Assembly: GCA_050873765.1 (NCBI GenBank)
Contig: JBNMJK010000092.1
Location: forward strand, 1-8,574
DNA length: 8,574 nucleotides
Direction: 5' to 3'
Origin: Sodaliphilus sp050873765
GTDB taxonomy: Bacteria; Bacteroidota; Bacteroidia; Bacteroidales; Muribaculaceae
Shown here: positions 7,930 through 8,574 of the stretch, one piece after another
Position numbering within the stretch: position 1 is the first letter of the stretch
Layout: each line of letters opens with the position of its first letter
Made by a program: the position numbers and the translations under genes
The notes under the pieces: generated by a model
What the model saw: only the letters and a program-made list of their open reading frames with translations
What the model was told of the DNA's origin: nothing
Databases searched by the model: none

Positions 7930-8400
7930 TTAATATTGTCCGGCTTTGCGGTGTTTTTTGTAGTGGCGATGCTGTTTTTTTGCAATTACCGTTTTGTAGA
8001 GCATACTGTGGATATAGTGCTTACCCCAGAAGTGCATGAGCAGAAAACCCGTAAACGCTCCAGTGGCATTGGCCAAGCAGTCGAGCCACTCAAAGCTGCG
8101 GTCGCTGGTAAGGGTCATTTGTGCAGTTTCGATAAACACGCCCATCACCGCTAAGGAGGAGGCGATAGCAAGTTCACCATTGAGGTTGGTGTGGTGTGGC
8201 AACCGGTGTTTGGCGTATTCATACATATACACCATAGCGCACCCAAAATACATTAAAAAATGAACGCATTTATCGGCGTTTGGAAAAAGATGAACCGACC
8301 TCACATCGAAAGGATTAGATGCCAGTGATAAGTATAAAAGCAGTAAGGTGACTAATACAGATAGTGTGCCGGTGGGAATGGCAAGTATAATCTTTTTCAT
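7930..8400 (-). CDS. VanZ-like family membrane protein
   Basis: This is a small 156-residue integral membrane protein. Hydrophobic segments lie near residues 4-27, 45-61, 76-92 and 112-125, consistent with three or four transmembrane helices. The VanZ family signatures are present: NADKCVHF (41-48, with D43, K44, H47) after the first helix, and ETAQ (91-94) followed by R101, D107, N111 and G114. The name comes from VanZ of the vancomycin/teicoplanin resistance cluster, but most homologues, including short ones in Bacteroidetes, have no defined biochemical role and nothing here suggests antibiotic resistance. The C terminus (141-156) is rich in Lys, His and Arg and probably faces the cytoplasm under the positive-inside rule. 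The ATG at 8400 gives a MKK start leading straight into the first membrane helix. It lies in the same direction as the methyltransferase gene, 101 bases upstream. No clear promoter of its own was found. Confidence 0.85.
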   Translation of the reverse strand: MKKIILAIPTGTLSVLVTLLLLYLSLASNPFDVRSVHLFPNADKCVHFLMYFGCAMVYMYEYAKHRLPHHTNLNGELAIASSLAVMGVFIETAQMTLTSDRSFEWLDCLANATGAFTGFLLMHFWGKHYIHSMLYKTVIAKKQHRHYKKHRKAGQY

Positions 8401-8574
8401 TTCTGCTGTAGTGTTATTTCAGTAATTGTGTATTCCTGTGTCTGTTCTTTATAATGATGTTAAGCAAAATCAATTCGTAGCGAAGTTAGCCACTTTTTCT
8501 TAAATTTACAAATTTTTCTCACACCAATATTCTAACACGTCGCGGCCTAAGCCTCTTTCAATTATCCTTTATGC
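8401..8574. other. Region upstream of the VanZ-like gene, no convincing gene
   Basis: These 174 bases have stops in all minus-strand frames near the right edge and no plus-strand gene that can be judged. An ATG at 8571 on the plus strand has only one further base in view. The 8501-8520 part is very AT-rich. No Bacteroidetes promoter with both elements at the right spacing was found for the VanZ-like gene; the nearest -7-like octamer, TGATTTTG on the minus strand, has one mismatch and no TTTG at the proper distance. Confidence 0.5.
8506..8568 (-). other. Stop-bounded 20-codon stretch with protein-like sequence, possible gene remnant
   Basis: On the minus strand the codons from 8568 to a TAA at 8508-8506 read as RIIERGLGRDVLEYWCEKNL. 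This has the look of a real C terminus (Gly, charged and aromatic residues, no low complexity), but an in-frame TAA at 8571-8569 closes it on the upstream side and there is no ATG. It could be a decayed or frameshifted 3' end of a gene beyond the window, or chance. I do not recognise the family. Confidence 0.2.

Noticed and set aside
6428..8400. Complete restriction-modification system
   Set aside because: Only the methyltransferase is present. The VanZ-like protein is a membrane protein without nuclease motifs, and no other open frame resembles an endonuclease.

Overview
The window reads as chromosomal DNA from the Bacteroidetes, most likely the order Bacteroidales (a Prevotella- or Muribaculaceae-like genome). 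The basis is a TamB gene directly followed by a TamA-like Omp85 protein that carries a lipoprotein signal (the TamL arrangement known from Bacteroidetes/Chlorobi), a promoter matching the Bacteroidetes consensus (TTTG, about 20 bases, TAnnTTTG), and A-rich start regions without clear Shine-Dalgarno sites. Family and species cannot be fixed from the sequence alone.

Left half, plus strand (2-6398): a TamB-family protein whose 5' end lies outside the window is followed, with a 14-base overlap, by a complete TamL. Together they encode an envelope-spanning translocation and assembly module: TamB as a long periplasmic beta-rich conduit, TamL as a lipidated outer-membrane Omp85 barrel with periplasmic POTRA-type domains.

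Junction (6394-6430): tamL and the next gene converge and are separated by only 29 bases. This spacer is a five-unit, 7-base tandem repeat (TCTAAnn). It contains the tamL stop codon and places stop codons in all six frames.

Right half, minus strand (6428-8400): a DNA methyltransferase of the beta motif order with an XRE-type helix-turn-helix fused at its N terminus. No restriction endonuclease gene is visible, so it looks like a solitary methyltransferase within this window. Just upstream of its start lies a perfect 12-base inverted repeat (9-base spacer, arms 21 bases apart). Its distal arm contains the -7 element of a very good Bacteroidetes promoter, and its proximal arm covers the predicted leader. 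This is the most interesting signal: a likely operator, with autoregulation by the fused HTH as the natural hypothesis. Upstream is a small VanZ-like membrane protein. The last 174 bases hold no convincing gene, only a 20-codon stop-bounded stretch with a protein-like sequence and some AT-rich partial matches to the operator arms.
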